The notes beneath the pieces were generated by a model that saw nothing but the letters and a program-made list of their open reading frames with translations, was not told the origin of the DNA and searched no databases. Positions 1-12,999 of a DNA stretch of 64,000 nt are shown in pieces. The position numbers were made by a program, and so were the translations under genes. The stretch lies in the NCBI GenBank assembly GCA_947561715.1, contig OX387198.1, positions 5,332,001 through 5,396,000 of the forward strand, read 5' to 3'. Positions within the stretch are counted from its first letter, which is position 1. Every line of letters starts with the position of its first letter. The DNA comes from Ascidia mentula. Its lineage: Eukaryota > Chordata > Ascidiacea > Phlebobranchia > Ascidiidae.

Positions 1-479
1 CAAGTTGTTTCGTTTCCCATGTTCCGTTTAACGTAAAAACCACACCAGGGGTTTGGTTCTGTGCTTGAATACTTTTCTATGTCTTGGTATGTAATTTCTT
101 TCTCTAAAAATGTGTATTTAGCGTTGATGTTTGGAATAAAAACATGTGAATTAACTTTGGTTTACCGTCTGGTAACGTAACGGTTGTTGAGCCTCTCCAA
201 CTATTATCCATTTTGTAATGTAGACTAAACGTAATTGCCACTATTGCATCATTTTTAATGTCTTTTGCACCAAGCATCCACACGCAAGATTCCAAATTAT
301 TGTGTGGTGCACTGTACACCAGGTAACCAAAAAATCCTGCGGCGTTTCGCGGACATGCTGCTCCCGTTGTACTCCATAAAATAACTGCAATAACAATTGT
401 ATTGTTAGTAAAATTACAATGTTCTGCTTTAAAATTGAACTTTTCTACCGAAGGTAATAAGTTGCTGTTGTGACATCAT
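1..479 (-). CDS. Type 1 array receptor, 5' part only (cut by the window edge)
   Basis: Only the first three exons are in the window. S is 449-479 (reads MMSQQQLITF, donor gtagaa). A is 166-384, starting after a TTGCAG acceptor with VILWSTTGAACP and carrying CVWMLGAKDIKNDAIVAI. B begins at 103 and runs off the left edge after WCGFYVKRNMGNETT. The signal peptide is completed across the S/A splice. The closest paralogue is the gene at 30494-31791, with matching flanks. The product should be a type I receptor, but stalk, membrane segment and tail lie outside. S and A lengths and phases match the complete paralogues, so nothing suggests it is broken. Confidence 0.72.
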
Positions 480-2641
480 TATTCAAATATTTCGTGTTTC
501 CCAAATCCTGGTAAGAAAAAGCAGCTAAGAATTTATAAAAATCTATCAACAAAATAAACCACGGTTTCAAATCAAAACCGAATCCATTGTTGATTGTGAA
601 AAAAAGCAACTACGCATATGAACAAAATGCAACAGATATAAAATGGCATGGCGCACCAATAAAACCATAAAGGTTGTCGAGTCAGGCGCCCATGTAAAGG
701 CGATCTGACGAAGAATAACCGTCTGCTGTAAAATCGCAGCAAGTCGCACCGTAGGCGGTGATGGGTTGCAACAAGCCGCATATTTCAACTATAATGCAAC
801 AGGTTTCCACCCAAAATGTCTGGGTCCTACTATGTAGTAATGTTGCTTGCAATCCAATTGATAAACTGACGTATGCGAAGTGCAATATACCTAATTTTAC
901 ACCATGTTTTATACTTTTACTCTGTTCAGTACAACTGTTTTCCGAACACACACCAAAGTTTTAGCTTCACAGCAGAATAGATGGCTGCGTGTCACCCATC
1001 CATAACGTCCTGTTTGGCCCCAATGTATTTACTGCTTCTTCTAACTTAAGCAAAGTTTAACCATTCTCTCTGCAACAATTTCCCATCCAATGACTGCCTT
1101 TTGACCTATCGTGAATACATTCTAAATACAAATCTATACTATATCAGTTAACGAGAACCACCTAACGACCACCTTTCCTCAACCGTTTGTGTTATTATGC
1201 GCTAATGTAGGCACAGAAACTACTAAGTAACTGTGGACAAATTTATACACGACAACAAATTTATACACGACGGTTCGCATCTATAGTTGTTTTTCTTTAA
1301 AACACCACAGTGCTCTTTAAAGCGAACAGAAAAGCGTAATGCCCTATAGTTCGCATAAATAACATACATAATTTCTACATCATGTGTGTTCTTATAAAAT
1401 GGCCCAACCTCATTCAGATACAAGCAAACTTTATCCAATTTCTCCGCAGAGAAAATAACTGTACTATTCCTAGACTTATCCCAACGTTTCGGACATTTCA
1501 ACGCAAATCTTCAGTTGATTACGCTCATACTTTATCAATGATTCAATTTGCAGAATGGCAGCCTTTGCTGAAAAAGCTCAAACCCTTCCGCCAACCCTCT
1601 CTTACTGAACCCGTGAAGATCATTAGTCTTGTCACTTTATGTTGCTTGCGCTTACACTCTCAGCATATCCTGATAATAACGTGGTACTAAACAGGTCATA
1701 GAATATTCGCATATGTAAATAGCAGTAAAAGGTCTCATCCAAACGAAAATAAATGTGGAGTCTATGAATAACAAATGACATGTTGTTTGCTCTGGACAAA
1801 AAAAAAACGAAAAATCTCAGCTGTCCAACTGACCCCCCACAAAAAATTCGCATGTCGTGTTGTTTGTGTTGTTATTGATTGGAACCTGTCTTGTCTGCTT
1901 CCACGCGCGCACGCATTTCACACGAGAGGTAGATCACGCGCCACTAGATAGAGAAATCGTATATGGTACCAAATAATAACTCTATTTCATTTTTCCCTGG
2001 TGAATGGTACTCTGTATCAGCAAAATGTTATGTTTGAATTCGAACGAATGCAAAAGACTTTATAGTCGTCCATACTCTCTAAGTTTTTACCTATTAGTTA
2101 TCAATGAAAGCCCGAATCTATATTTCGGAATAGTTCATTGCAACGAAATGCGAAAAAGCCCCCCAGCAGTATTATTTGACCGTGTTCTCCGTATTGTGCG
2201 TCTAAATCCACATTTTCTATCACAAGATGCATTTTATTGTAAGGCAATCACAGTTCATGACTGAGGCTAAATACACATGACATAGATTTTCGAAGCATCC
2301 ATGTTTTTTCAATCCATGTAAATCAAACATGCGTAATAAATACACGAAAGGCAAGCACGACAATGGTTTCGCAAGGACAAAAAACTCACCGCCAAGTTTG
2401 TTTTGTTAATAAGACGTTCGTTTCCGTCTGCAACTAATAACATTTCGTCACCTATAAGTAATATTTTAACACTTAGAAGAAATAAGAATACATGAATCGT
2501 AATTACATCCCTGAGTGTATACAGTCACGTGTTTAAATATAGATGTCTTATCAGCAGAGAATCATAAATAACAATTTGACAATAAAAAAGCGCTTGGTTT
2601 CTGGCATATGGAATGCACATCCTTAAGTAAAGCACGACATT
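480..2641. repeat. Duplicated intergenic block between type 1 and type 2 receptors (copy 1)
   Basis: No receptor exons on either strand. The block recurs nearly intact at 7466-9732 and 21879-24150, and its first part again at 31792-33050. Short plus-strand open frames (around 1382-1690 and 2004-2264) are shared between copies, but that is expected from recent duplication and they show no domain or start context I trust. This is a useful stretch for dating the duplications. Confidence 0.7.
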
Positions 2642-4196
2642 TCAGCTCATATGGTAAAGCTCATTGTTGACAGTTTGTTTGGTTTGACCCGAGTGATAGA
2701 TTTGGTTGTCAACCATTTCTCTTTCCTGTTCAGCCAAGGCGAGGTTACCGCTCAATCCTGTATTATAGTTGTGGGTTTTATGAAGGTGTTCCTCACCATC
2801 TGGTGATTTTTCCTTCTTTGATCTACAAGACATAGCACGTTTTTTTTGTTGACTTCATAACATCACAGCAAATCAGTGTATTAGATGCATGCCACTATAT
2901 TTCATACTTTGTGCAACCTCTAGTTTAACCTATGGTTTCTAAATTTGTATGGGTCCGTGGACTACATGGTCAATATAGTAAACTCTGTGGATCCCCATCT
3001 CCTGCAAATGTTTTGACAACCTTTTTGGTGATCTACGTATGCAAAAAGACCTTCTTCACTTAAAATAACACTGATTGAAAAAGTCCTGTGTGCCCCAGCG
3101 ATATATGGGTACTTTAAGGTACAGTAACCCGCGGTTGAGAAGCCCTGTACAAACCCCTTTCTGGGTAGCAACACAGCAATTCCTTGTATTGTTGTTACAC
3201 AAAAGATATATTGCAAACTTCTAACCTGTTTCTGATCAGTAACACAGCAATAATAATGATTGTCATAACTAGCAGTAAACCGAGAGTTATTGCTGCAATC
3301 ATTGAGTCGTTCTCTCTTTCTTTTCTCGTAATGAGTGATTTGTTGCTCTGTGTTGTTACGACAGTTGTTGTGTGGGATACGTTTGCAGGTATGGCCGAAA
3401 CGTTTGTTCGTTCTGAAACAAATTGGTTCAAATATTGTGAGTCAAGTTATTTATTACCGAATCGTTTGGTTCGTTTTAAGGTTTCTCGAATTAATTTGAT
3501 TTGTAAGGAAATAATTTGTATTCACTGAGCTACTTGCCTGTTGGTATCACAGCGTTCATTGTTGTTGTTGGTTTTATAAGGTTGTCTGTACATGGAATAA
3601 CTGCATACGTTAGATCTGTGTGTGTGTTTTTCATGTGAGAGGTCATGCGAGGTGGCCATGTTTTGCTTACCACCGAGACGTGCTGGTTGCGACAAGCGTC
3701 TTTTACTGCAATTCCTGGTGCGCAAGTTGTTTCGTTTCCCAAGTTCTGTTTAACGTACAAACCACACCAGGGGTTTGGTTCGCTGGGCGTAGGACTTGTT
3801 ATGGCATCTCCAATTATTGTTTTCCCTGAAATGTTGAAATAATAAATGAGATGTAATATTGACGAAGAAAACACTTAATTACCTTTTGGTAGCGTAACGA
3901 CTGCTGAAGCTTCCTTCCCGTTACTGATGTTATAATGTCTTGAGAATTTAATAGCTACCATTACGTCGCTTTTAATGTCTTTTGCTCCGAGCACCCATAC
4001 ACAGGTTTGTATGCTATATTTCAGTTCCCAATACCGTATGTAGCCAAACAACCCTGTGGCGTTTCGTGGACATTTTGCTTCCGTTGAGCTCCACAAAAAA
4101 ATAACTGCAAAAACGATTGTATTGTTACACATCTGCAGCGTTGTAACGAAGTTATTTTATCCTACCGAAAGTAATAAGCCAAATTTGTGCAAACAT
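2642..4196 (-). CDS. Type 2 array receptor, complete, about 302 aa
   Basis: Exons in transcription order: S 4166-4196 (MFAQIWLITF), A 3883-4104 (VIFLWSSTEAKCPRN, CVWVLGAKDIKSDVMVAI), B 3538-3825 (WCGLYVKQNLGNETTC, then CRN, then WPPRM), T 3226-3412, C 2642-2822. Phases 1-1-1-2 keep one frame throughout. The B exon ends in a GC donor (ACAG/gcaagt). T encodes a Thr-rich stalk and one hydrophobic segment (MIAAITLGLLLVMTIIIIAVLL) followed by basic residues. The tail ends MVDNQIYHSGQTKQTVNNEL then YHMS, with two N-x-x-Y tyrosines. Predicted type I plasma-membrane receptor; the ligand is unknown. Sister copies lie at 24151-25696 and 9733-10985. Confidence 0.78.
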
Positions 4197-5385
4197 CGGT
4201 CAACTGTTTGAGTTGCTTAAAACCTAAACATCGAAGAATTGACCTTTATACACAAGAAAGAGAAAGAAAATTTTAACACGCCATGATTTCAACGACAGCA
4301 ATACAACAGAATTCTGAAGAAAGAAATTACCCAACGAATTGGTAAACTGACATTCTTTACGGTAGTATTGCCATTACTTAGGGCCCACAAAAGTAAATGC
4401 AGCAAGTGAGGCGCACGGCCAATACAACTCTATATGGGGAACCCATAGATATCAAGGGGGGAGTTAAATGGTAAAGACTAAGTTACCACCACTATGTGCT
4501 GTTCTACACGCTGCAGAAAATTTGGATTCAATAATTCATGCGTCTCTAGATAACAAGACATAATTCGAGTTGAATGGTGCAAAAACAAGAAGGAAACGTC
4601 ATGAACAAAGTGTTACTCACTGCACGTGTACACAGTAATTGTACATTATTTACTAAATATGTACAAAATTGTTGACAGGGTTTTTTTCAGATTATTTATA
4701 ACATAGGATGTGTAAATATACCGTAGTCACATATTTATAAGTTAATTAGGGTCTCTACTAGACATAAATCACGGATGTATTTATGCAGGAAAGTATGGGT
4801 CTAACACAGCACGACTAACTTAACTACCATACGACAAAGGTTTCTAACTGTATCATGCACATGTGTCCACAACTACACCTGGCATATGCAACCCAAAACT
4901 TCAACTGCAAAACGGATATGACTTTTCTAAGATATCGACACAGCACAAGACAAGGCATTTAACTCCATGTACTGCTTTGTTTTGGCAGGTACACTAGCAA
5001 AAAAGTTATAAAAACGGTGTATGTCAGAAAGAGTTGACCTTCTATATTAAATTTCCTGGTAGTTGCAAACAAAAGACCCTACGCTGTCTTCCTCTGCGTA
5101 CTTCCGTTGAATGATTTCTCCTAGCTCAGCAGGTTGATGATAGTCTATAGGGCATACGATCTATTCAATGATTGATGCGGTTTTTATGCTTATACAGAAA
5201 GCTACAGCCTTAGCAGCATGTTACTTTCACAGCATATAGCCTAGTCTTTAAAGTGTGAAACTATACATACTCGTTCTTATGGTTTGTATGTTGCGGCACA
5301 ACTGAAACAAAAAGTACAAACAACGAAGTATTAGGCAAATTGACGCATGGTTTCGGTGATGCAGTTTCTTTCGTCGACGTGAAAA
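4197..5385. other. Intergenic, no gene seen
   Basis: No exon of the receptor family and no convincing open frame. The stretch at about 5080-5300 is homologous to 13470-13600 and 26330-26540, so it belongs to the same duplicated block. Confidence 0.6.
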
Positions 5386-5648
5386 TGGCAATCGTAAGAA
5401 TTACGTCAGTTGCAATATTTTCCTGGCCAAGTATCCATGTACATTTGTCATGATGATACTTGTGGTATTCTATTGAACCATTATTGTTGACGACATCACC
5501 CGGACATCAATCACAAACTCCACAAACAAAAATAAACCAGAGAAAATTTTGTTTGTTGGAGCAAGAGAAATACATGCTTATAAATACAGGTCGATACTAT
5601 CCCTTACCACAAAGAACTAAGATGATGTAGTTCGCTGTATCTTGCATC
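5386..5648 (-). pseudogene. Relic of a type 3 receptor: S and A exons only
   Basis: On the minus strand an S-like exon near 5610-5648 reads MQDTANYIILVLC before a gtaagg donor. An A-like stretch at about 5386-5517 is very close to the A exon at 29563-29748 (same CTWILGQENIATDVIL type). A TGA sits just before the first CP pair, replacing the Gly of the paralogue, and the 3' end of A diverges. No B, T or C exon follows before 4197. It is the leftover of a deleted type 3 gene between the first type 2 gene and the next type 1 gene, exactly where the other units have their type 3 copies. Confidence 0.62.
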
Positions 5649-5659
5649 GCACTTTTATG

Positions 5660-6186
5660 TATTAAACACAGCAAAAAAAAAACGATTCGATTAACATGCC
5701 TTTTATATACAGCTATCATACGATGTCCTATTTTCGCAAAATATGTTCATCGAACACACTAAACATTTTCATTAGTCAAATCTTTTGTAAATGCATTGAT
5801 AATCAACAAGATGATAACGTAGCACACGATTAACGCATGCCTAGAAAGATTTGTTATGTGTTGCAATATAATGCGCAAAAGAAGTGATACATCGTATAAA
5901 TGTTGGCTGTTTAGAAAGTTATAGAAATGTAAAACAAGTAAGATGCCCTATTTCAAGAATGTTGATCAACATACAATGCTGTTATTCCCAAATAAAATAT
6001 CACGTGTAGTCATCTGACCAAATAAATCTTTCAGTCGCGGAAAAATGCACAATAATATGAATCACAGTTAGAGCCACATAATTTACTGGGAATGTGCAAT
6101 GATGCTTTATCATATCATATCGCGGGTCGAGCAACCCTTGCTTGCCATGGGATTGTGTTTAAACATAAAGAGACAACAACGACATT
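5660..6186. other. Intergenic, no gene seen
   Basis: AT-rich. Homologous to the sequence upstream of 20508 and 30406, so it is part of the duplicated unit. No exon or RNA gene detected. Confidence 0.55.
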
Positions 6187-7465
6187 TCAGCTCATATGGT
6201 AAAGCTCATTGTGGACAGTTTGTTTACTTTGACCCGAGTCATAAATTTGGTTGTCAACCATTTCTCTTTCCTGATCAGCCAAGGCATAAGGATTTTCGTG
6301 GTTAGCGTTGGTTCCCGTTGTTCGGTCGTGGGTTTCAGGCAGCTGTTCATTGCCTGGCAGATTTTTCTTTTTTGATCTACAAAACATTTGTTTACCGTTG
6401 GTCCTCGCATGATTGGTAAAATTGCAACGTTTATTTCGATATTTCGTCGTTTTATTTGGATTGTTGATTTAAACTTTGCAAACCTCTAACCTCATTTTCA
6501 TCAGTAACACAGCAATAATAATGATAGCCACAACCAACAATGAGCCAAGAGTTATTTCTGCAATCATTGCTGCTTTTCCATCATTAATCTGAATGGCAGC
6601 ATTGAAGGTTTCTGTCTTTGCAGTGGTTGATGTGCCTGAATCGACTGTTCCGTTTGCAGGTAGAAGTTGGGATGATGAATTTGTAACAAAGTGAGTCATG
6701 GTACTTTGGCCCCCTTGTGTGGTTGTTTGTTCTGGATTAAATTGTTTGATACAAGTTGTATTATTTATTCTTGATTTATTGTTGATCAACCATATGACTT
6801 GCCTGTTGATACCGCTTCGGTCTTCGTTGTTGTCGGTTGGATAAGATTGTCTTTGCTGCACGGAAAAACTGCGTATGATAGAACTGTGTATGTGTATTTC
6901 ATTTTGAAGATGAAGATTGGTGGCCAAGTCTTGCTTTCTACAGTATAGACCTTCTGGTTGCGACAAGCATCCAACATTGGAATTCTTGTTCCACAAGTTG
7001 TTTCGTTTCCCATGTTTCGTTTGACGTACAAACCACACCATGGGTTTGGTTCTGTACTTGAAAACATTTTTATATCTTGGTATGTAATTTCCTTCTCTAA
7101 AAATGTGTGATTGGCGTTGATGTTTTTAATAAAACCACGTAAGTTAACTTTGGTTTACCGTCAGCCAATATAACGTTTGATGTGCTTTCCCAACCAATTT
7201 TGTAATGTAAGCTAAACGTAATTGCCACTATTGCATCATTTTTTATATCTTTTGCACCAAGCATCCACACACAAGTTTCCAAATTATTTTCTGGGGAAAG
7301 GTACAGCAGAGAACCAAACAATCCTGTGGCGTTTTGTGGACATGCTGCTCCCGCTGTGTTCCATAAAATAACTGCAATAACAATTGCATTGTTACAAAAC
7401 TGTAGTATTTTGCTTTGACATTGAGCTTTTTTACCGAAAGTAATAAGTTGCTGTTGTGACATCAT
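6187..7465 (-). CDS. Type 1 array receptor, complete, about 322 aa
   Basis: Exons: S 7435-7465 (MMSQQQLITF), A 7159-7371 (VILWNTAGAACPQN, CVWMLGAKDIKNDAIVAI), B 6803-7096 (WCGLYVKRNMGNETTC, CRNQ, WPP), T 6491-6731, C 6187-6376. Phases 1-1-1-2. The B donor is GC (ACAG/gcaagt). The B exon differs from sisters after WPP (IFIF in place of IMTS). The stalk is rich in Thr, Ser and Asn with N-glycosylation sites. The membrane segment reads ITLGSLLVVAIIIIAVLL. The tail has ENP, then MVDNQIYDSGQSKQTVHNEL then YHMS. Single-pass cell-surface receptor by architecture; ligand unknown. Confidence 0.78.
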
Positions 7466-9732
7466 TACTCAAATAATTCGTCTTTCCCCAATCCTGGCAG
7501 GAAAAATCATCTAAAAATTTAAAAAAATCTATCAACAAAATAAACCATGATTTCTATAATGCAACAGGTTTCCATCTCAGAAACGTTGGTCCTACGATGT
7601 AGTAATATTGTTTGCCATCCAATTTATAAACTGACAAATTCGAAGTGCAATATACTTATTTTTACACCTCTGGCGGTGCAGATTTGTTTATCCATTCTCA
7701 CGCACCCAAAATTGGTTTGGCCCCAATGTCTTTACTACTTCCGCTAACTCCAGCAAAGTTCAACCCTTCTCTCTGCAACGATTTCCGAGACTATGACTGT
7801 TTTTCGACCTATCGTGAGTTCAGGGCACCCAACTTCACCTTCGTGGTATGACTAATCTGTGTATGTTGCCATATCATTGCCTTGGACAAATACATTTATA
7901 TAGCGATACCGACTCAATGCCAACAAAAGCTTTATCGATTCGTATTCAGGCGATTGGAATCAAAACTAGGCGCAATATTCGACAACTACTTAATTTGGTT
8001 AAATTTTGTTCCTTTTAGGTACTTTGACACAATACAATTTCAACATTCTACCAACATTGCGCAGGTAGAGATTTTACCTGTACGAATGATCTGAAAACAT
8101 TCTAAATACGAGGCTTTTACAGCACTATACTATATCAACTAGAAACACCTAACGACCACCTTCCTCAACCGTTTTGTGGTATTATGAAACGAAGCACAAG
8201 CATGCGATGCCCTAATGTAGGCACAGAAAATGTAGTACTTAGTGACTGTGGACAAATTTATACCTGGCGAGAATAACGGTTAACATTTAAAGTTGTTTTT
8301 CTTTAACACAAAACAATGTCGCTAAAAGCGAAAAGATATGCTTAATGTCCTATAGTTCGCATAAACAAAATACATACTTTCTACATCATGTGTGTTCTTA
8401 AAAATGGCCCCACCTCATTCAGATGCATGCAAACAAACTTGATTAAATTTCTCCGCAGAGAAAATAACTGTACTGTTCCTAGACTTATCCCAACGTTTCG
8501 GACATTTCAATGCAAATCTTCAGTTGATTACGCTCATTCTTTATCAATGATTCAATTTGCAGAATGGCAGCCTTTGCTGAAAGAGCTCAAACCCTTCCGC
8601 CAACCCTCTCTTACTGAACCCGTGAAGACCATTAGTCTTGTCACTTTGTGTTGCTTGCGCTTATACTCACAGCATATGCTAATAACGTGGTACTAAACTG
8701 GTCATAGAATATTTGCATATGTAAATAGCAGTAAAATTTTCGGTAATAAAACACCACCCCTATATACAATGCTTTTTGTCACCAACCACTCTACAATGGA
8801 TTATTTCGATTTGCTGAAGGTCTCATCCAAACGAAAATAAATGTAGAATCTATAAATAACAAATGACATTTTGTTTGCTCTGGACAATAAAAAAACGAAA
8901 AATCATAGCTGTCCAACTGACTCAAAAAAACTATAGGCATGTCGTGTTGTTTGTGTTGCTATTGATTGGAACCTGTCTTGTCTACTTCCACGCTTGCACG
9001 CATTTCACACGAGAGGTAGATCACGCGCCACTAGATAGAGAAATCGTATATGGTACCAAATAATAACTCTATTTCATCTTTCCCTGGTGAATGGTACTCT
9101 CTATCAGCTAAATGTTATGTTTGAATTCGACCGAATGCAAAAGACTTTATAATCGTCCATACTCTCTAAGTTTTTACCTATTAGTTATCAATGAAAGCCC
9201 GAATCTATATTTCGGAATAGTTCATTGCAACGAAATGCGAAAAAGGCCCCCAGCAGTATTATTTGACCGTGTTCTCCGTATTGTGCGTCTAAATCCACAT
9301 TTTCTATCACATATATCACAAGATGCATTTTATTGTAAGGCAATCACAGTTTATGACTGAGGCTAAACACACATGACATAGATTTTCGAAGCATCCATGT
9401 TTTTTCAATCCATGTAAATCAAACATGCGTAATAAATACATGAAAGGCAAGCACGACAATGGTTTCGCAAGGACAAAAAACTCACCGCCAAGTTTGTTTT
9501 GTTAATAAGACGTTCGTTTCCGTCTGCAACTAATAACATTTCGTCACCTATAAGTAATATTTTAACACTTAAATAAAAATACATGAATCGTAACTGCATC
9601 CCTGAGTGTATACAGTCACGTGTTTAAATATAGATGTCTCATCAGCAGAGAATCATAAATAACAATTTGACAATAAAAAAGCGCTTGGTTTCTGGCATAT
9701 GGAATGCACATCCTTTAGTAAAGCACGACATT
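7466..9732. repeat. Duplicated intergenic block between type 1 and type 2 receptors (copy 2)
   Basis: Near-identical over long stretches to 480-2641 and 21879-24150, with small indels. No gene supported. The plus-strand frames here are the paralogous copies of those in the first block. Confidence 0.7.
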
Positions 9733-10985
9733 TCAGCTCATATGGTAAAGCTCATTGTTGACGGTTTGTTTGGTTTGACCCGAGTGATAGATTTGGTTGT
9801 CAACCATTTCTCTTTCCTGTTCAGCCAAGGCGAGGTTACCGCTCAATCCTGTATTTTGGTTGTGGGTTTTATGAAGGTGTTCCTCACCATCTGGTGATTT
9901 TTCCTTCATTGATCTACAACACATTGCACGTTTTTTTTGTTGACTTCACAACATCACAGCAAATCAGTGTATTATATGCATGCCACTATATTTCATACTT
10001 TGTGCAACTTCTAGTTTAACCTATGGTTTCTAAATTTGTATGGGTCCGTGAACTACATGGTCAATATAGTAAACTCTGTGGATCCCCATCTCCTGCAAAA
10101 GTTTTGACAACCTTTTTGGTGATCTACGTATGCAAAAAGACCTTTTTCACTTAAAACAACACTGATTGAAAAAGTCCTGTGCGCCCCAGCGATTTATGGG
10201 TACTTTAAGGTACAGTAACCCGCGGTTGAGAAGCCCTGTACAAACCCCTTTCTGGCTAGCAACACAGCAATTGCTTGTATTGTTGTTGCACAAAAGATAT
10301 ATTGCAAACTTCTAACCTGTTTCTCATCAGTAACACAGCAATAATAATGATTGTCATAACTAGTAGTAAACCGAGAGTTGTTGCTGCAATCATTGAGTCG
10401 TTCTCTCTTTCTTTTCCCTTAATGAGTGATTTGTTGCTCTGTGTTGTTACCACAGTTGTTGTGTGGGATACGTTTGCCGGTATGGCCGAAACGTTTGTTC
10501 GTTCTGAAACAAATTGGTTCAAATAATATGAGTCTAGTTATTTATTGACGAATCGTTTGGTTCGTTTTAAGGTTTCTCGAATTAATTTGATTTGTAAGGA
10601 AATAATTTGTATTCACTGAGCTACTTGCCTGTTGGTATCACAGCCTTCATTGTTGTTGTTGGTTGTATAAGGTGTCCCGTGCATGGAATAACTGCATACG
10701 TTAGATCTGTGTGTGTGTTTTTCATGTGAGAGGTCATGCGAGGTGGCCATGTTTCGCTTACCACCGAGACGTGCTTGTTGCGACAAGCGTCTTTTACTGA
10801 AATTCCTGGTGCGCAAGTTGTTTCGTTTCCAAAGTTCTGTTTAACGAACAAACCACACCAGGGGTTCGGTTCGCTGGGCGTAGGGCGCGATATGGCGTCT
10901 CCATTTCTTGTTTTCCCTGAAATGTTGAAATAATAAATGAGATGTAATATTAACGAAGAAAACACGTAATTACCGTTTGGTAGCT
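9733..10985 (-). pseudogene. Type 2 receptor missing S and nearly all of A
   Basis: C (9733-9913), T (10317-10503) and B (10629-10916) are intact and in phase with the sister genes: the tail ends in MVDNQIYHSGQTKQTVNNEL, B has WCGLFVKQNFGNETTC and WPPRM, and B uses the GC donor. Upstream, only the last dozen bases of exon A remain (10974-10985). The sequence then changes to the Ty3/gypsy insertion region. S, the signal peptide, most of A and the promoter are gone, along with about 1 kb that the sister locus (25382-26370) still has. Probably non-functional unless a new first exon from the inserted DNA is used. Confidence 0.75.
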
Positions 10986-11217
10986 TAAGAATGATAAAAC
11001 GATAAAACTGGCCGAACAGTAGAAACCTCTGGTGCTAACATACTGCACGATTTTTAGCGTCTAACTATGTCTTTTCTGTTTATTTTGTTTGTAGAACTGA
11101 AGATGCTTTAATAAAAAGCGAAACATGTTTTCTAAAACCAGAAGCGTGGACACAAAGTTGTTCTAGTAACATTTAAAATTGAATTGATGGTTAACTTGTG
11201 TCACGTGAAAGAAGTGC

Positions 11218-12730
11218 TGCTGGTTAGGTAGATTTCATGAAGTAAAAACATTTTATTGCTACAACTGTGGTGTACGTGGCCATATGGCAAGAGATTGTTG
11301 TCGACCACGCGGTGGCGATAGGACGTTCAAATCCATACCTTTTAGACCAAGTCAACAACCCACATCGCAGGTGGTGAACATAGCCCAGCAAAGACCGACA
11401 CTGCCATTCCGGGCCAACACTTCTTACGGCACACACGGTCGCCGCAACGGTAGAGGAGAAGTTTATTCCTTGGACTTGCGTCGCTCCATTGGACTGTCAT
11501 ATGAGGAAATATTTAAAGCCCAACACGACGATCCCGAAATTTCCCCGGCTTTCAGGTGGTTAAACCTTGGCAAGAGGCCACCTTACAGAACTGTTAGGTC
11601 TGCCTCGACGACGACCAAGCACCTTTGGGGTCAATTCGGGCGATTAATCGTTCAAAACAACTTGTTGTATCAAAAAAGTGAAATCTTACATCAACCGGGC
11701 GCGTGTGTGTACCGTTTTATCACTCCACAAACCACTAGAGAAATGATTATGTCCGTTCTGCACGACGCACCACTTGACGGTGGCCATCTCGGGATGGCAA
11801 AAACCTGTTCGAAGATCGAAGAAAGACACTTCTGGCCCGGCTGGAGGCCCGACGTGGAGGCTTATGTCCGTTCCTGTCGCCACTGCCAAAGAAGTAAGAA
11901 GTTTACAGCAAGGCCCCGTGCTCCGTTGGTTCCTTCCGGGGAGATGCAACCAATGGAGCGGGTCGAGGTGGACATAATGGGGCCACTCCCGGCGGCCTCC
12001 AGTGGTAATCAATACGTATTGGTTGCATGCGACATATTCACTAAATACGTGCGCGCATGGCCACTCAGGACGCAAAGGGCAGAAGACGTAGCCGGGACAA
12101 TGTTTCATCGTTGGTTTACGGTACACGGCGTCCCGGACGTAATCCATTCCGATCAAGGTGCAAACTTTGAATCTATTTTATTTAAAGAGCTAGCACGGTT
12201 GATGGGCTGCCAAAAGACCCGGACGACCGCGTATCATCCGCAAGGAAACGGTGCGTGCGAACGCAACAACCGAACAATACTCTCCATGATACGGAATTAC
12301 GTGCAGCGCGATGAACGGTGCTGGGATGAGGCGCTGTCGGCGGTGGTCGCCGCCTATAATGCGATTGTCCATGAAAGTACAGGTGTGTCACCACATTATT
12401 TGTTAAATGGCCACGCTCTACGACTCCCAGCAGATTTATTCGGTGCTCCCGCCCAGCGCGATCCATTCCCGGCACCACTGGAAGGTCTACGCGCTAGGTG
12501 AGACGTTGCGGAAACAAAGACGGCGCATGGCGTCGCAGTACGACCGACATAAGAGGGGCAAACCGCTGAATGTGGGTGATTTTGTTCTCTTAACAGACCC
12601 CGCGGTGAAGCCAGGGATGGCGAGGAAATTCCACCTTCCGTTCAAAGGCCCGTACAAAGTGGTGGACATCAAGTCAGCCGTGACGTAGGAGATCGAGGAC
12701 GAAGAAGGACACCGAAAAGTCGTCCATCAT
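11218..12730 (+). pseudogene. Degenerate gag zinc knuckle - integrase frame of the gypsy element
   Basis: The frame is open through the zinc knuckle to 12501 and contains the HHCC motif (H-x-GHLGMAKT to CRHCQRSK), VDIMGPLP and CDIFTKYVRAWP for the first Asp region, IHSDQGANFES for the second and HPQGNGACERNNR for the Glu. A frameshift near 12480-12500 moves the C-terminal part (MASQYDRHKRGKPLNVGDFV, KFHLPFKGPYKVVDIKS) to another frame, and a TAG stop follows at about 12686. The Gag-type motif lies directly upstream of integrase, so an internal deletion has removed the rest of pol. Confidence 0.82.
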
Positions 12731-12999
12731 AATCGCCTCAAACAAACTCAAGGTGGAGGGGCGGACAAGACGGAGGGACGACCAGCCGTGGAAGAGGAAG
12801 TCCGGACATTGCAACCTACGGGAGACCCCACGACACAGGTGGTGACCTGGACCAATATACCGAAAACGAAGAAAATGCGCAGGCACCGAACTCTCGCGAT
12901 GACAACGGAATTGCCAGTCGCCTTCGCGTAAATCGCCGTCCCACTCAGCGCTATTCCCCATAAGTCTGCACGGGAGTGCCTCGACATAGAGGGGGGAGT

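Noticed and set aside
1382..1690. Plus-strand open frame of 102 codons, also at 8388-8696
   Set aside because: Kept only because the block is recently duplicated; the third copy at about 22800 is interrupted by small deletions and no domain is visible.
2004..2264. Plus-strand frame of about 80 codons present in three unit copies
   Set aside because: No signal peptide, domain or splice context. Similarity across copies is the same in coding and non-coding flanks.
2962..3216. Minus-strand open frame in the T-C intron of type 2 genes, also at 24472-24714
   Set aside because: Could be an alternative 3' exon, but the copy in the 9.7 kb gene has a stop and no clear acceptor was found, so it is treated as intronic.
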